DNA from: Crocosphaera chwakensis CCY0110
GTDB lineage: Bacteria; Cyanobacteriota; Cyanobacteriia; Cyanobacteriales; Microcystaceae
Reading direction: 5' to 3'
Length of the DNA: 64,000 nucleotides
Assembly (NCBI RefSeq): GCF_000169335.1
Contig: NZ_AAXW01000024.1
Location: forward strand, 1 to 64,000
Below the pieces are notes generated by a model that did no database searches, was not told the DNA's origin, and worked only from the letters and a program-made list of their open reading frames with translations. Shown here piece after piece: positions 17,910 to 27,166 of this stretch. The first letter of the stretch is position 1. Each line of letters opens with the position of its first letter. Position numbers and translations under genes: made by a program.

Positions 17910-19127
17910 TTAGGACAGATTTTCAATAATAGAATTTGTTCCTTTTTCTATCCAAACAATGGTTTTAATACCATTTTCTTGAGCATAGTTTTTAATTTCT
18001 TCATTGTTTCTGTCTCCTAAGTCTAGGGTGACTCTTACTGAATTATTATCCCTTAGTTTTTGGGCATACTTGAAGGCTTCTGTTTGAGATTCAGGGGATT
18101 TTGCTACTACTAAATAGTCAATTAGAGGGGGCTTTTTAGGTAAAACATCGGTTGATAATAAACAGCGATGTAAAGCCCCTACATTAAGAGAAAACCCAAT
18201 GCCAGGAGCCGATTTTTTTTGAGGATGATAAACTCCCAATAATTGATCGTAACGTCCTCCCTGTCCTAAATTTTGTAGTTGATTATTGGTCTGTCCAATC
18301 GCTTTAAAAATAATACCAGTATAATAATCAAAGGTTTGAATTAAACTTAAATCTAAAGTCAAAGGCAACTTATAAGAAGCACTATGATTAATCAATTCTA
18401 TTAAAGATTTTAAATTATTCAGACAATGTTTACCCGTTTCATCTAAACTTAATACTCCCACTTTTGATAAAACATCTTCAGGCTTTCCTCGTAAGTTAAA
18501 GAGTAAAATGGCTCGATGTTTTAATTCCTCATCAGGGTAAGAAAGACTGTCTAATTCAACAAAGTCTAAAGTCGCTAGACAATGACGGACTTCTTGTCGT
18601 AAACCATCCGGAAAGGGGGATAAAAGCGATCGCGTTAACCCTGCATCGCCTAAAATAAGATACCAGTTAGGAATCTGTAATTTTTGTAGACAATTAGCCA
18701 CTAATAAGAGAATCTCGGCATCAGCTAAAGTTCCCCCTGAGAACAATAATTCTACGCCGGCTTGATAAAATTCTAATTGTCGGCCATGATGACCACTTGG
18801 AGGGTTACGAAAGACATTAGCTCGATAACAGAGTCGTTGAGGATAACTGGTATCTGTCATTCTGGTTACTGCAGCGCGAGCCACTGAAGCGGTTAATTCT
18901 GGACGCAACCCTAATTGTTCGCTACTGTTATTATAAAGTTGAATTACTGTGTTATCTTCGATGGCACCTCCTGCTTTGAGGGTGTCTAACCTTTCAATAG
19001 TTGAAGTAACAATACGCTGATAACCCCATTGTCCAAAGACTTGCTGAAGGGTATCGTTAATCCAAGCTTTTTGAACGACTTCTAAAGGTAGTAAGTCTCT
19101 TGCGCCGGCAGGTGGTTGATGAATCAT
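17910..19127 (-). CDS. hisZ: ATP phosphoribosyltransferase regulatory subunit HisZ
   Basis: A 405-residue paralogue of histidyl-tRNA synthetase without tRNA-charging ability. It assembles with the short HisG to form the first enzyme of histidine synthesis. Visible synthetase-like motifs are PPAGARDLLPLE at the N-terminus, the motif 2 region LRPELTASVARAAVTRM (about 73-89) and FDYYTGIIFKAIG (about 265-277). The length of about 400 residues and the lack of a full anticodon-binding domain distinguish it from HisS. It is the first gene of no obvious operon; the next gene upstream is the J-domain gene, 53 bp away on the same strand. Confidence 0.9.
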   Translation of the reverse strand: MIHQPPAGARDLLPLEVVQKAWINDTLQQVFGQWGYQRIVTSTIERLDTLKAGGAIEDNTVIQLYNNSSEQLGLRPELTASVARAAVTRMTDTSYPQRLCYRANVFRNPPSGHHGRQLEFYQAGVELLFSGGTLADAEILLLVANCLQKLQIPNWYLILGDAGLTRSLLSPFPDGLRQEVRHCLATLDFVELDSLSYPDEELKHRAILLFNLRGKPEDVLSKVGVLSLDETGKHCLNNLKSLIELINHSASYKLPLTLDLSLIQTFDYYTGIIFKAIGQTNNQLQNLGQGGRYDQLLGVYHPQKKSAPGIGFSLNVGALHRCLLSTDVLPKKPPLIDYLVVAKSPESQTEAFKYAQKLRDNNSVRVTLDLGDRNNEEIKNYAQENGIKTIVWIEKGTNSIIENLS

Positions 19128-19180
19128 AGAACTACTACTAACTTATCTCTCGTCTATTATCTATAATCTTGTTCACTTTT

Positions 19181-20101
19181 TTATTTTTTCTTGCCAAATA
19201 ATCCAAAGAAACCTCCCCCTTGTTGTTTTTCTGAAGCTTTTGACCGATCTGAATCGGGAGTTACTTCGTCTAGAGCTTGTTTAGCTTGAATAACAATAGG
19301 ATCTTGAGGATTAACTTTTCTTGCTTTATTAATATGAATTTTAGCCATGGTTAATTGATTTTCTTTGAGATAAGCTAATCCTAATAAACCGTGGCAAGTG
19401 CTATTATTTGGTTCTTCTTTTAAGGCTTCTCGTAATTCTATAATAGCTTGAGAAAGGTTATTGCGTTCAATATATTCTTGAGCACGTTTTAAAGAAGTCG
19501 CGACGGCTGATTTTGGCTCTTCTTGTTTAGATTTTTGTTCAGTGGAAGTCGTTGCTTTTGATGTTTCTTTAGGTTTGGGATTTGATTTAGGTTTCGTCTT
19601 TGCTTTTTCTCTAATTTGTTCCCCTTGAGAAAGCATTAAATAAATCAAATTTAATTCACTAATTTGAGCAGTAATATTAAAAATATTATCTAAGCTTTCA
19701 TATTGTTGATTCACTAACGGCGTTAAGAGACGATGATAAGTTAATTCTCGGTCTTGACTGGTTTGTAGAAGTTTCTGGGCTTCATCAGTAGCAATAGTAA
19801 TACTATTAAGTTCGTCGGCTAAATTATATCCCATTTGAGACAAAACTAATTTATATTCATTACGCGAACGATCTTTTGATAATGCTTCGTAAGCTGGATT
19901 GACTAATTTTGATAAAATTTTAGTGGCTAATTGTTTTTCTTTTTCTATTTTACCGTCAAAAGTATCAGGATGAAGAAGATAAGCTATTTTTAAATATCGT
20001 TGGCGAATTTGCCGACTATCAGCGTTAATGGGGACTCCCAAAATAGCGTAGTGATCGGTTATATCATATTTAAAAAGCCCTTGTTCTATGGGAAAAGACA
20101 T
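19181..20101 (-). CDS. J-domain protein with C-terminal tetratricopeptide repeats
   Basis: A 306-residue co-chaperone-like protein. The N-terminal J domain (about residues 15-75) keeps the HPD tripeptide at 44-46, which is needed to stimulate DnaK. A Lys/Pro/Ser/Thr-rich linker (about 165-205) follows, then at least two TPR-like units: AQEYIERNNLSQAIIELREAL and LGLAYLKENQLTMAKIHINKA. It ends in a Gly/Phe/Lys-rich tail. The fusion suggests delivery of TPR-bound clients to DnaK. The specific role is unknown. The upstream gap 20102-20420 shows no gene or structure I can support. Confidence 0.85.
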   Translation of the reverse strand: MSFPIEQGLFKYDITDHYAILGVPINADSRQIRQRYLKIAYLLHPDTFDGKIEKEKQLATKILSKLVNPAYEALSKDRSRNEYKLVLSQMGYNLADELNSITIATDEAQKLLQTSQDRELTYHRLLTPLVNQQYESLDNIFNITAQISELNLIYLMLSQGEQIREKAKTKPKSNPKPKETSKATTSTEQKSKQEEPKSAVATSLKRAQEYIERNNLSQAIIELREALKEEPNNSTCHGLLGLAYLKENQLTMAKIHINKARKVNPQDPIVIQAKQALDEVTPDSDRSKASEKQQGGGFFGLFGKKK

Positions 20102-20420
20102 AAAATTAACCGCTTATTTCTAAGATTCAATAACCTATTTTCAGAGAATTTTCCTGAAATATAAGAGTTCAAAGTAACAGTTTTTATTGAAAACATGAGA
20201 TTACTTTTGTCACAGTTGAAGCAGTATTTCATTACTGAACTTGAGAGGATTATTATTGGTTTATAATCAACATCAAGTATCTTAAGCGTTTGTTACAAAG
20301 TTTAACTGCTTAGAAGGTTTATAATTTAATCATACCATTTCCTTTAGGGGTTCGCTAATTTTTAAGATTTGTCTATCAATTTTCTGTTTGGTAAAGGGAT
20401 AGTTTAACAGAAGTTTGATA
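20102..20420. other. Gene-free gap, nothing identified
   Basis: This 319-bp AT-rich stretch contains the promoter side of the J-domain gene and the 3' side of the inositol monophosphatase gene. I see no open frame with a start and ribosome-binding site, no RNA gene and no strong hairpin with a T-run. Confidence 0.6.
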
Positions 20421-21251
20421 TTAAGCGTAAAATGCTTTCAACCAGGGTAATGCTTCTGTCAACGCTTGGCTCAAACTATGATGGATCAATCCATTAGTGG
20501 CTAATAAACGTCCTGATTCTAGTTTTAGGGGACTTTCGTCATAGGCTGTCACTTTACCGCCGGCTTCTTCTAATATAATAATGCCGGCTGCTATATCCCA
20601 AGGACTTAACCCCCGTTCCCAATAACCGTCTAACCGTCCACAGGCCACACTGACTATATCAAGAGAGGCTGAACCCCCTCGACGCACCCCTTGGGTAAGA
20701 TGGGTTAAATAACAAAATTCTGGATAGTTTGTATCTTTGGTTTCCCTGCGATCATAAGCAAACCCTGTTACTAATAAACTGTTGCTTAATTTATTGGTTT
20801 GCGATACTTTTATGGGGCGATAATTAAGGGTAGCACCGAGTCCTTTAGCCCCTCGAAATAACTCTTTACTAAAGGGATTATACACAGCACCTACAACGGG
20901 TTTTCCTTGCCATAATAAACCAACAGAGACGGCTGAAGCGGGATAACCATGAGCATAATTAGTGGTTCCATCTAAGGGATCAATTGCCCATAAATAATAA
21001 CTGTCACTTTTTCCTATCTTACCAGATTCTTCGGCTAAAATTTGATGATTGGGAACTCTATCTTTCAGGATATTTAAGACAGTTATTTCTGCTTTTTTAT
21101 CTGCTTCTGTCACTAAATCCCCTGGGCGACCTTTTTCTTCAATTTTCTCTAATTTATTCACTAAATCCTCTAAAATAACACCAGCAGTCATCACTGCTTC
21201 TGTAGCAATATCTAGGAAGATTTGTAATTCTTTTGTATCAGGAAATTCCAT
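20421..21251 (-). CDS. Inositol monophosphatase family protein (SuhB-like)
   Basis: A 276-residue Mg-dependent, Li-sensitive type phosphatase. All signature elements are present: the GDLVTEADKKAE motif, the metal-binding ILAEESG glutamates (about residue 75), WAIDPLDGTTNYAHG (about 89-103) and SPWDIAAGIIILEEAGG near residue 218. It would release phosphate from myo-inositol phosphate or related sugar phosphates; the exact substrate is not determined by these motifs. Length is standard. It is transcribed in the same direction as the ferredoxin gene upstream. Confidence 0.9.
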   Translation of the reverse strand: MEFPDTKELQIFLDIATEAVMTAGVILEDLVNKLEKIEEKGRPGDLVTEADKKAEITVLNILKDRVPNHQILAEESGKIGKSDSYYLWAIDPLDGTTNYAHGYPASAVSVGLLWQGKPVVGAVYNPFSKELFRGAKGLGATLNYRPIKVSQTNKLSNSLLVTGFAYDRRETKDTNYPEFCYLTHLTQGVRRGGSASLDIVSVACGRLDGYWERGLSPWDIAAGIIILEEAGGKVTAYDESPLKLESGRLLATNGLIHHSLSQALTEALPWLKAFYA

Positions 21252-21380
21252 GAATATTTTTAGGATAAGGGAGCTACTTCTATTATTCCTTACAATTGAA
21301 AAATTGAAAATAGTACCTATCGATTTCTTGATTTTTCAGGGGCATAATATTATGAAGCCCCTAATATCAATTTTTAACAT

Positions 21381-21749
21381 TTAATCGTCGTCTAAAGGAA
21401 ATCCTAGTTTAACTTTCCCTTTGCCAAAATACCGCCCAAATTGCAATTCATATACTTCATCTTCATCTTGAGTTTCTACTTCTAAATCTGATTTAGCATA
21501 ACTAACGCATAACAAAGCATAACCTTTTTCTTTAAGTTCTGGAGATAATCCTACTGCTTCGGGTTGGTCAAGTTCTCCTGATATAATACGCACTGCACAA
21601 CTTGTACAAGCTCCGTTACGACAGGAAAAAGGAAGTTCATAGCCTTGATCTTCTGCACTGTGGAGAATGTAGTGATCTTCAGGAACTTGTAGGCTATATT
21701 CTTGGTTAACTTGGCGATGATGAATGCGAATGGTGTGATAACGACTCAT
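21381..21749 (-). CDS. Plant-type [2Fe-2S] ferredoxin with C-terminal extension (FdC1/Fed2-like)
   Basis: A 122-residue ferredoxin. The cluster ligands are C43, C48 and C51 in SCRNGACTSC and C81 in ALLCVSY, the standard C-x4-C-x2-C...C pattern. Compared with photosynthetic PetF (about 97 residues) it has a tail of about 20 residues, FGRYFGKGKVKLGFPLDDD, typical of the FdC1/Fed2 group (Synechocystis Sll1382 as I remember it). Such ferredoxins are thought to serve side pathways and stress rather than bulk NADP reduction. No partner gene is adjacent. Confidence 0.85.
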   Translation of the reverse strand: MSRYHTIRIHHRQVNQEYSLQVPEDHYILHSAEDQGYELPFSCRNGACTSCAVRIISGELDQPEAVGLSPELKEKGYALLCVSYAKSDLEVETQDEDEVYELQFGRYFGKGKVKLGFPLDDD

Positions 21750-22074
21750 GAGAAAATTTTAGAGTAATCAACTTTTATTATAAACTTTTTCTCAAGGTTT
21801 TAACCAAAACTTCTTGAAATAAATATTAATCAATTTATCGAACTTTAAGGACTTAAGGAAAATTTTGAGAGAGGAAAGTTTTATTGACTTTTTCTAAAAA
21901 ACTCGAAATTGTAGTCAAAGTTAAACAATTTAAAGAACATCATCAGTCATCATTCAGATTAACCAAAACTTAAATTTCTTACTTAAGATCCTAAAGTTCG
22001 GTTGTATCCTTTATTTATTTGAGTATAGTTTTGATCAAAGTCTATTTGAAGTGTAAATAAGGAGTGCAAATTCT
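21750..22074. other. Gene-free divergent gap before the export operon
   Basis: This 325-bp AT-rich gap separates the ferredoxin gene (leftward) from the HTH gene (rightward). I looked for a small double-glycine leader peptide gene that the C39 exporter could process and found none with a start and ribosome-binding site. The right end holds the GGAG site for the HTH gene at 22061-22064. Confidence 0.5.
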
Positions 22075-22656
22075 GTGACCTTCAAGACAACCGAAATAAA
22101 AATCAATTATTTAACGTCATTTCAGAGAAAAATTCTGCAAGAAAATCTAAAAAAAGGAGTAGAAGATAAATATCGTCAACGAATTGAGATCATGCTTTTA
22201 GCTGATGAAGGAAAAAGTCAAACAGAAATTTGTCAGTTATTAGGCTGTTGTCAAGCTACCGCCCGACATTGGATTATGATGGCAAAAAATGGTCAGGCTC
22301 ATCGTTGGAATGATAGAAAAATTGGTCGTCCTAAAAGGGTAAACGAGGCTTATTTAGAACGATTAAAAGAATTAGTTAATCATAGTCCTCGTGACTATGG
22401 CTATTCCTTTAGACGATGGACAGCGGAATGGTTAAGTCGTCATTTAGCGAAAGAATTTGACATAAAAGTGAGCGATCGCTATATTAATCAGCTTCTCAAA
22501 CAAATGGGATTATCCACTAAACCCAAAGCCCAGAAATCTGAAAATCATCATTCTGCTTCCTCTAATACTAACAGCTTACTCATTCAAGATTTATCTCTCA
22601 AACAACCGATCCAATCAGAACAATTATTGTCTTTTAATCTACCTCAAGCTGAATAA
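22075..22656 (+). CDS. Transposase-derived helix-turn-helix protein (IS630-type HTH without DDE domain)
   Basis: A 193-residue DNA-binding protein. Residues about 35-75 form one HTH (YRQRIEIMLLADEGKSQTEI, then CQATARHWIMMAKNG), followed by a GRPKRVN linker and a second winged-helix half (about 95-160, ending LLKQMGLSTKPK). This is the N-terminal DNA-binding half of an IS630-type transposase; the DDE domain that should follow is absent and is replaced by a Ser/Gln-rich tail. The GTG start is supported by AAGGAG 10 bases upstream. It ends 6 bp before the exporter gene, so it is probably in the same operon and may regulate it. Confidence 0.8.
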   Translation: MTFKTTEIKINYLTSFQRKILQENLKKGVEDKYRQRIEIMLLADEGKSQTEICQLLGCCQATARHWIMMAKNGQAHRWNDRKIGRPKRVNEAYLERLKELVNHSPRDYGYSFRRWTAEWLSRHLAKEFDIKVSDRYINQLLKQMGLSTKPKAQKSENHHSASSNTNSLLIQDLSLKQPIQSEQLLSFNLPQAE

Positions 22657-22662
22657 AAAATT

Positions 22663-25374
22663 ATGGTACAAATTCATAATCCTGTTATTTCCCGTAATCA
22701 ACTCAAAGAAGCATTGGGGTGTACTTTATCTGAGCAGGAATTTTTTCGTTTACGACAACAAATTAAACTGATTGAACCTACAGTGGGATTATTTTGGGAA
22801 ACCACGAAAGCAGAAGCTGGACTTTATATTGTTGTTGAAGGTAAGTCGAGATTAGTCAATCAAGCTAACGAGAAAATTTTAACTTTAGAAGTAGGAGATA
22901 CGTTTGGAGAATGCCGATTTTTTCCCGATGAAAATTTTGATTTTTATGGAATTAGATCTGGTTTAAAAACAAAACTTTGTTATCTTTCTCCTGAACTATT
23001 ATTTCCTTTGATCCGTAAATATCCTCAAATTCAGGAACATTTTTATCAAAAAGCTCAACAGCGCAACTACCAGTTAAATCCCACTACTTCGGTACAAAAA
23101 ACTATTGATCTTGCTCTTAATTTACCTTCAGAAAAAACAACTACTAAATCAGCAAAAATAGTTAATAAAGCCTATTTTCCTAGTCCCACTCAACGAGTCG
23201 GTCATTTGTTACAGAAAGTGTGGCGACGCTATCCTTTTTATGCTCAACAAAGTGCTTCAGATTGTGGGGCAGCTTGTTTAGCCATGATCGCTCGTTATTG
23301 GGGTAAAAAACTGAGTATTAATCGTCTCAGAGATATGGCTAATGTAGACAAAAATGGAGCTTCTTTAAGGGGACTTTGTTATACAGCAGAAAGCATCGGC
23401 TTTACCACTCGTCCGGTTAAAGCAAGTTTAGATAAATTAGCCCAACAACAACTTCCTGCCATTGCTCATTGGGAAGGTAAACATTACATTGTTGTTTATG
23501 AAATTACTAAAAAACAAGTAATAATAGCTGATCCGGGGATTGGGCAAAAAACCATCAGTCACGAAGAATTTAAAAAGAATTGGACAGGTTATACCCTGTT
23601 ATTAAAACCGACGGTTTCCTTAAAAGATACCAAAGAAAGCACTACTCCATTTTGGCAATTTTTTGAATTGATAAAACCTCATGGGTTAGTCATTTTTGAG
23701 ATATTTATTGCCTCTTTATTTATCCAAATTTTTGGACTAATTACCCCAATTTTTACCCAACTTATCCTAGATCGAGTGGTGGTACAGCGATCAGGTGTTA
23801 CCTTATTAGCTATTGGATTAGGATTAATTATTTTTGGCTTATTTAAAGTTGCAATGATGGGGTTACGTCAGTATTTATTAGATCATACAGCTAACAAAAT
23901 TGACATCACCTTAATAGTAGCTTTTATTAACCACACTTTGCGTCTTCCTCTAGGATTTTTTGAGTCTCGTTATGTAGGTGATATTATCTCTCGTGTCCAA
24001 GAAAATCGAAAAATACAACGATTTTTAACAGGGGAAGCTTTATCAATTCTTCTTGATTTAATAACCGTTTTTATTTATGTAGGCTTGATGTGGTGGTATA
24101 GCTGGAAAATGGCACTTCTTTCCTTAGCAATTGTCCCTCCGTTTGCCCTACTTGCATTAATAGCAACCCCCTTTTTAAAGCGTATTTCTAGGGAAATATT
24201 TGGGGAAATGGCTAAAGAACAAAGCTATCTAATTGAAGCCTTAAGTGGTGTGCGGACGGTTAAATCGAGTGCTGTTGAAAGAAGTGTTCGTTGGCATTGG
24301 GAGGAACTATTACATAAAGAAATTACCACACAATTTTCTGGTCAAGTTATTGGCAACCGACTACAAATTTTTAGTAATACAATTGAAACATTAGCGACCA
24401 CTGGATTACTATGGTATGGAGCTTGGTTAGTGATTCAAAATCAATTAACTATCGGTCAATTAGTGGCTTTTAATATGCTATTTGGTAATGTGATTAGTCC
24501 CTTTCAAAGACTTACGGTATTGTGGGAACAATTACAAGAAGTTGTTATTGCTGTAGAAAGACTAAATGATGTACTTGACTACGAACCCGAAGAAGATTTA
24601 CAAAAGCAATCACGACAAATTTTACCTCGTATTCAAGGCAATATTTGCTTTAATAATGTCACTTTTCGTTATCATACAGAAAGTGATTTAAACGTCTTAG
24701 AAAATCTTAGCTTTGAAATAAAACCTGGCCAAACTGTGGCCTTAGTGGGGCGAAGTGGTTCAGGAAAAACGACTATTTCAAAACTGGTTTTAGGTTTATA
24801 TCCTGCTACTGACGGAAAAGTTTTAATTGATGGTCAAGATATTAATAGTTTATCCCTTAGTTCCTTGAGACAACAAATTGGTGTCGTGGATCAAGATACC
24901 TTTTTATTTGGGGGAACAATTCGGGAAAATATTGCTTTAGCTCATCCTGATTCTACCTTAGAAGAAATTATTGAAGCTGCTAAATTAGCAGGGGCCGATG
25001 AATTCATAGAAAAATTACCAATGGGTTATGAAACCCAAATTGGAGAAGGGGGAGGAACCCTATCAGGAGGACAACGGCAAAGATTAGCGATCGCTCGAGG
25101 TTTATTGGGTAATCCTCGTCTCTTAATTTTAGATGAAGCTACCTCCCATTTAGATGCAGAATCAGAGCGAATTATTCAAACCAATTTAAACTCAATTCTT
25201 CGTCATCAAACCACTTTAGTTATTGCTCATCGTCTTTCTACCGTGCGTAAAGCAGACTTAATTTTAGTCTTAGATCGGGGAGTTTTAATTGAAAGTGGAA
25301 CGCATAATCAATTAATGGCTAAACAAGGTCATTATTATTATCTAAATCAACAGCAATTAGATATTGCCAATTGA
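22663..25374 (+). CDS. ABC exporter with N-terminal cyclic-nucleotide-binding-like and C39 peptidase domains
   Basis: A 903-residue inner-membrane exporter. Residues about 30-150 look like a cNMP-binding beta-roll. A C39 bacteriocin-processing peptidase follows, with catalytic C201 in QQSASDCGAACLAM, the histidine in WEGKHYIVVYE and the aspartate in ADPG, so the triad is complete. Then come six membrane helices (about 340-620) and the ATPase with Walker A GRSGSGKTT (about 696), the LSGGQRQRLAIARG signature and LLILDEATSHLD. It should cleave a double-glycine leader and export the peptide or protein through the HlyD partner. The domain order matches the HetC-type exporters of filamentous cyanobacteria. 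The cargo gene is not nearby. Confidence 0.93.
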   Translation: MVQIHNPVISRNQLKEALGCTLSEQEFFRLRQQIKLIEPTVGLFWETTKAEAGLYIVVEGKSRLVNQANEKILTLEVGDTFGECRFFPDENFDFYGIRSGLKTKLCYLSPELLFPLIRKYPQIQEHFYQKAQQRNYQLNPTTSVQKTIDLALNLPSEKTTTKSAKIVNKAYFPSPTQRVGHLLQKVWRRYPFYAQQSASDCGAACLAMIARYWGKKLSINRLRDMANVDKNGASLRGLCYTAESIGFTTRPVKASLDKLAQQQLPAIAHWEGKHYIVVYEITKKQVIIADPGIGQKTISHEEFKKNWTGYTLLLKPTVSLKDTKESTTPFWQFFELIKPHGLVIFEIFIASLFIQIFGLITPIFTQLILDRVVVQRSGVTLLAIGLGLIIFGLFKVAMMGLRQYLLDHTANKIDITLIVAFINHTLRLPLGFFESRYVGDIISRVQENRKIQRFLTGEALSILLDLITVFIYVGLMWWYSWKMALLSLAIVPPFALLALIATPFLKRISREIFGEMAKEQSYLIEALSGVRTVKSSAVERSVRWHWEELLHKEITTQFSGQVIGNRLQIFSNTIETLATTGLLWYGAWLVIQNQLTIGQLVAFNMLFGNVISPFQRLTVLWEQLQEVVIAVERLNDVLDYEPEEDLQKQSRQILPRIQGNICFNNVTFRYHTESDLNVLENLSFEIKPGQTVALVGRSGSGKTTISKLVLGLYPATDGKVLIDGQDINSLSLSSLRQQIGVVDQDTFLFGGTIRENIALAHPDSTLEEIIEAAKLAGADEFIEKLPMGYETQIGEGGGTLSGGQRQRLAIARGLLGNPRLLILDEATSHLDAESERIIQTNLNSILRHQTTLVIAHRLSTVRKADLILVLDRGVLIESGTHNQLMAKQGHYYYLNQQQLDIAN

Positions 25375-25415
25375 TTTTTATTTGTATACCTTTTGAATTT
25401 TTTTGAATAAAAATT

Positions 25416-26963
25416 ATGACTAACGCAGCTAATAACGGAAATCTTTCTTATCCATCTCATGAACAATTTTTGAGTCAAAATGAATCTATCACTAAAATCG
25501 AAGAACCTAAAACAGAAACAGCAACGAATCATTCTGATGATTGGGCGTATTCAACAAAAGAAATTCTTGATACTTTGCCCTGTGTTTGGACGAGAGGACT
25601 CCTTTACTTTCTAGTTATTTTTGTTGGTGTTGCTTTACCTTGGGTAATGTTAGCAAAAGTGGATGAAACAGGGACGGCAAAAGGTAAATTAGAACCTCAA
25701 GGAAAAACAGTTAAATTAGATGCACCTGTGGAGGGAAAGGTCTCTTTAATTTTAATTAAAGAAGGAGATACAGTGAAAGGTGGAGAAAGATTAATGGAAA
25801 TTGAATCTGACTTAATTAAAGCAGATTTAAAACAGGAACAAACAAAGCTAGAAGGACAAAAAGAACGGTTAAGTCAATTACAAATCTTAGGACAACAATT
25901 ACAACTTGTATTTCAGACTCAGGAACAACAAAATCAGGCACAAAAATTAGAAAAAGTAGCACAAATTAATCAAGCTAAAGCCAATCTTGATAGGCTAAAA
26001 AATGCCTATCATTTACAAAAACAAGAAAAACAAGCACAAGTAAGTCAGGCAAAACAAGACTTAGACCATAATCAAAGAGCTATCCAATTAGCAAAAATTC
26101 AGTTAGAAAATGCTAAAGGTATTAAAGCGCGTTACGATTCTGCTATTGAAGAAGGAATCGTGTCACAAATTCAGGTAGTAGAAAAAGAAGATGCTTTGCA
26201 AGAAAGAAGAAAAGCTTATGAACAAACAAAGTCAGATATCGAGCAAGCTAAACATCGTTTAGCAGAGCAACAGAGTAGTTATCAACAGACTCTTGAAAAA
26301 GCCAAAGCTGATATTAAAGAAGCTGACTTAAGACTTAAAGAACAGGAAAATAGTTATGATAGTTTAGTAGGTTCAGGAGAACTTTCCCTACTTAAAAACC
26401 AAGAACAAATCAAAAACTTGGAAACAGAAATAACTACCCTCAACTCAGATATAGAACAGACAAAAAGTCGAATAGAAAGTTTAAATTATCAGTTAAGTCA
26501 ACGAGTGATAAAAGCACCAATTGAAGGAACTGTTTTTGATTTGCCCATTGACACTGAAGGGTCAGTTGTCCAGTCAGGAACTCGAATTTTAGAAATTGCA
26601 CCTCAAGGAACAGCGTTAATTTTACAAGCGGAAATGGCAACAGCAGAAAGTGGTTCAGTTACTAAAGGAATGCCGGTTAAAATGAAGTTTGATGCTTTTC
26701 CTTTCCAAGATTATGGGGTAATTGAAGGAAAATTAATCGAGGTTTCTCCTACGACGAAAGAAATAGAAACTTCTGATGGTAAAACTTTAGTTTATGACCT
26801 TACAATTGAGCTTGCTCAGACTTGTATGCCGACTCCTGAAGAGTGTATTAATTTACGTCCCGGAGATACAGCAATAGCAGAGGTCGTTGTTCGTCAACGT
26901 CGTTTAATTGATTTTATACTTGATCCCTTTAAAAAGTTACAAAATGGAGGCTTTAAACTTTAG
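25416..26963 (+). CDS. HlyD-family membrane fusion (periplasmic adaptor) protein
   Basis: A 515-residue adaptor that links the ABC exporter to the outer membrane. One membrane segment lies at about residues 58-78 (LLYFLVIFVGVALPWVMLA). A lipoyl half-motif follows (GKTVKLDAPVEGKVSLILIKEGDTVKGG split across 95-125), then a long Gln/Lys/Glu-rich coiled coil (about 130-350), the second lipoyl half at RVIKAPIEGTVFDLP (about 362) and a C-terminal beta domain. It starts 41 bp after the exporter gene and completes the secretion operon. An outer-membrane TolC-like partner would have to come from elsewhere. Confidence 0.92.
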   Translation: MTNAANNGNLSYPSHEQFLSQNESITKIEEPKTETATNHSDDWAYSTKEILDTLPCVWTRGLLYFLVIFVGVALPWVMLAKVDETGTAKGKLEPQGKTVKLDAPVEGKVSLILIKEGDTVKGGERLMEIESDLIKADLKQEQTKLEGQKERLSQLQILGQQLQLVFQTQEQQNQAQKLEKVAQINQAKANLDRLKNAYHLQKQEKQAQVSQAKQDLDHNQRAIQLAKIQLENAKGIKARYDSAIEEGIVSQIQVVEKEDALQERRKAYEQTKSDIEQAKHRLAEQQSSYQQTLEKAKADIKEADLRLKEQENSYDSLVGSGELSLLKNQEQIKNLETEITTLNSDIEQTKSRIESLNYQLSQRVIKAPIEGTVFDLPIDTEGSVVQSGTRILEIAPQGTALILQAEMATAESGSVTKGMPVKMKFDAFPFQDYGVIEGKLIEVSPTTKEIETSDGKTLVYDLTIELAQTCMPTPEECINLRPGDTAIAEVVVRQRRLIDFILDPFKKLQNGGFKL

Positions 26964-27097
26964 AAAGTATCATTAATTAAGTCAGAATTAAGTAGGGGTT
27001 GAATCAGCAATTCTCATCTTGGGAAAAAACGTTATTCTACTAAAATAATCATATTTGGTATAATATTGTAGTAAAACTGATTTAAAATCTAAAAAAT

Positions 27098-27122
27098 AGA
27101 GCAAAAATTAAACTTTTGCTCT
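27098..27122. terminator. Bidirectional intrinsic terminator between convergent genes
   Basis: AGAGCAAAA (27098-27106) and TTTTGCTCT (27114-27122) form a perfect 9-bp stem with a 7-base loop. On the minus strand it is followed by ATTTTTTAG, a good T-tract for the dienelactone hydrolase gene; on the plus strand TTTCC follows. It lies between that gene and the HlyD gene, which converge here. Confidence 0.75.
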
Positions 27123-27166
27123 TTCCTGATATAGATATATAAAATTAACAATGAAATGATTACCAC

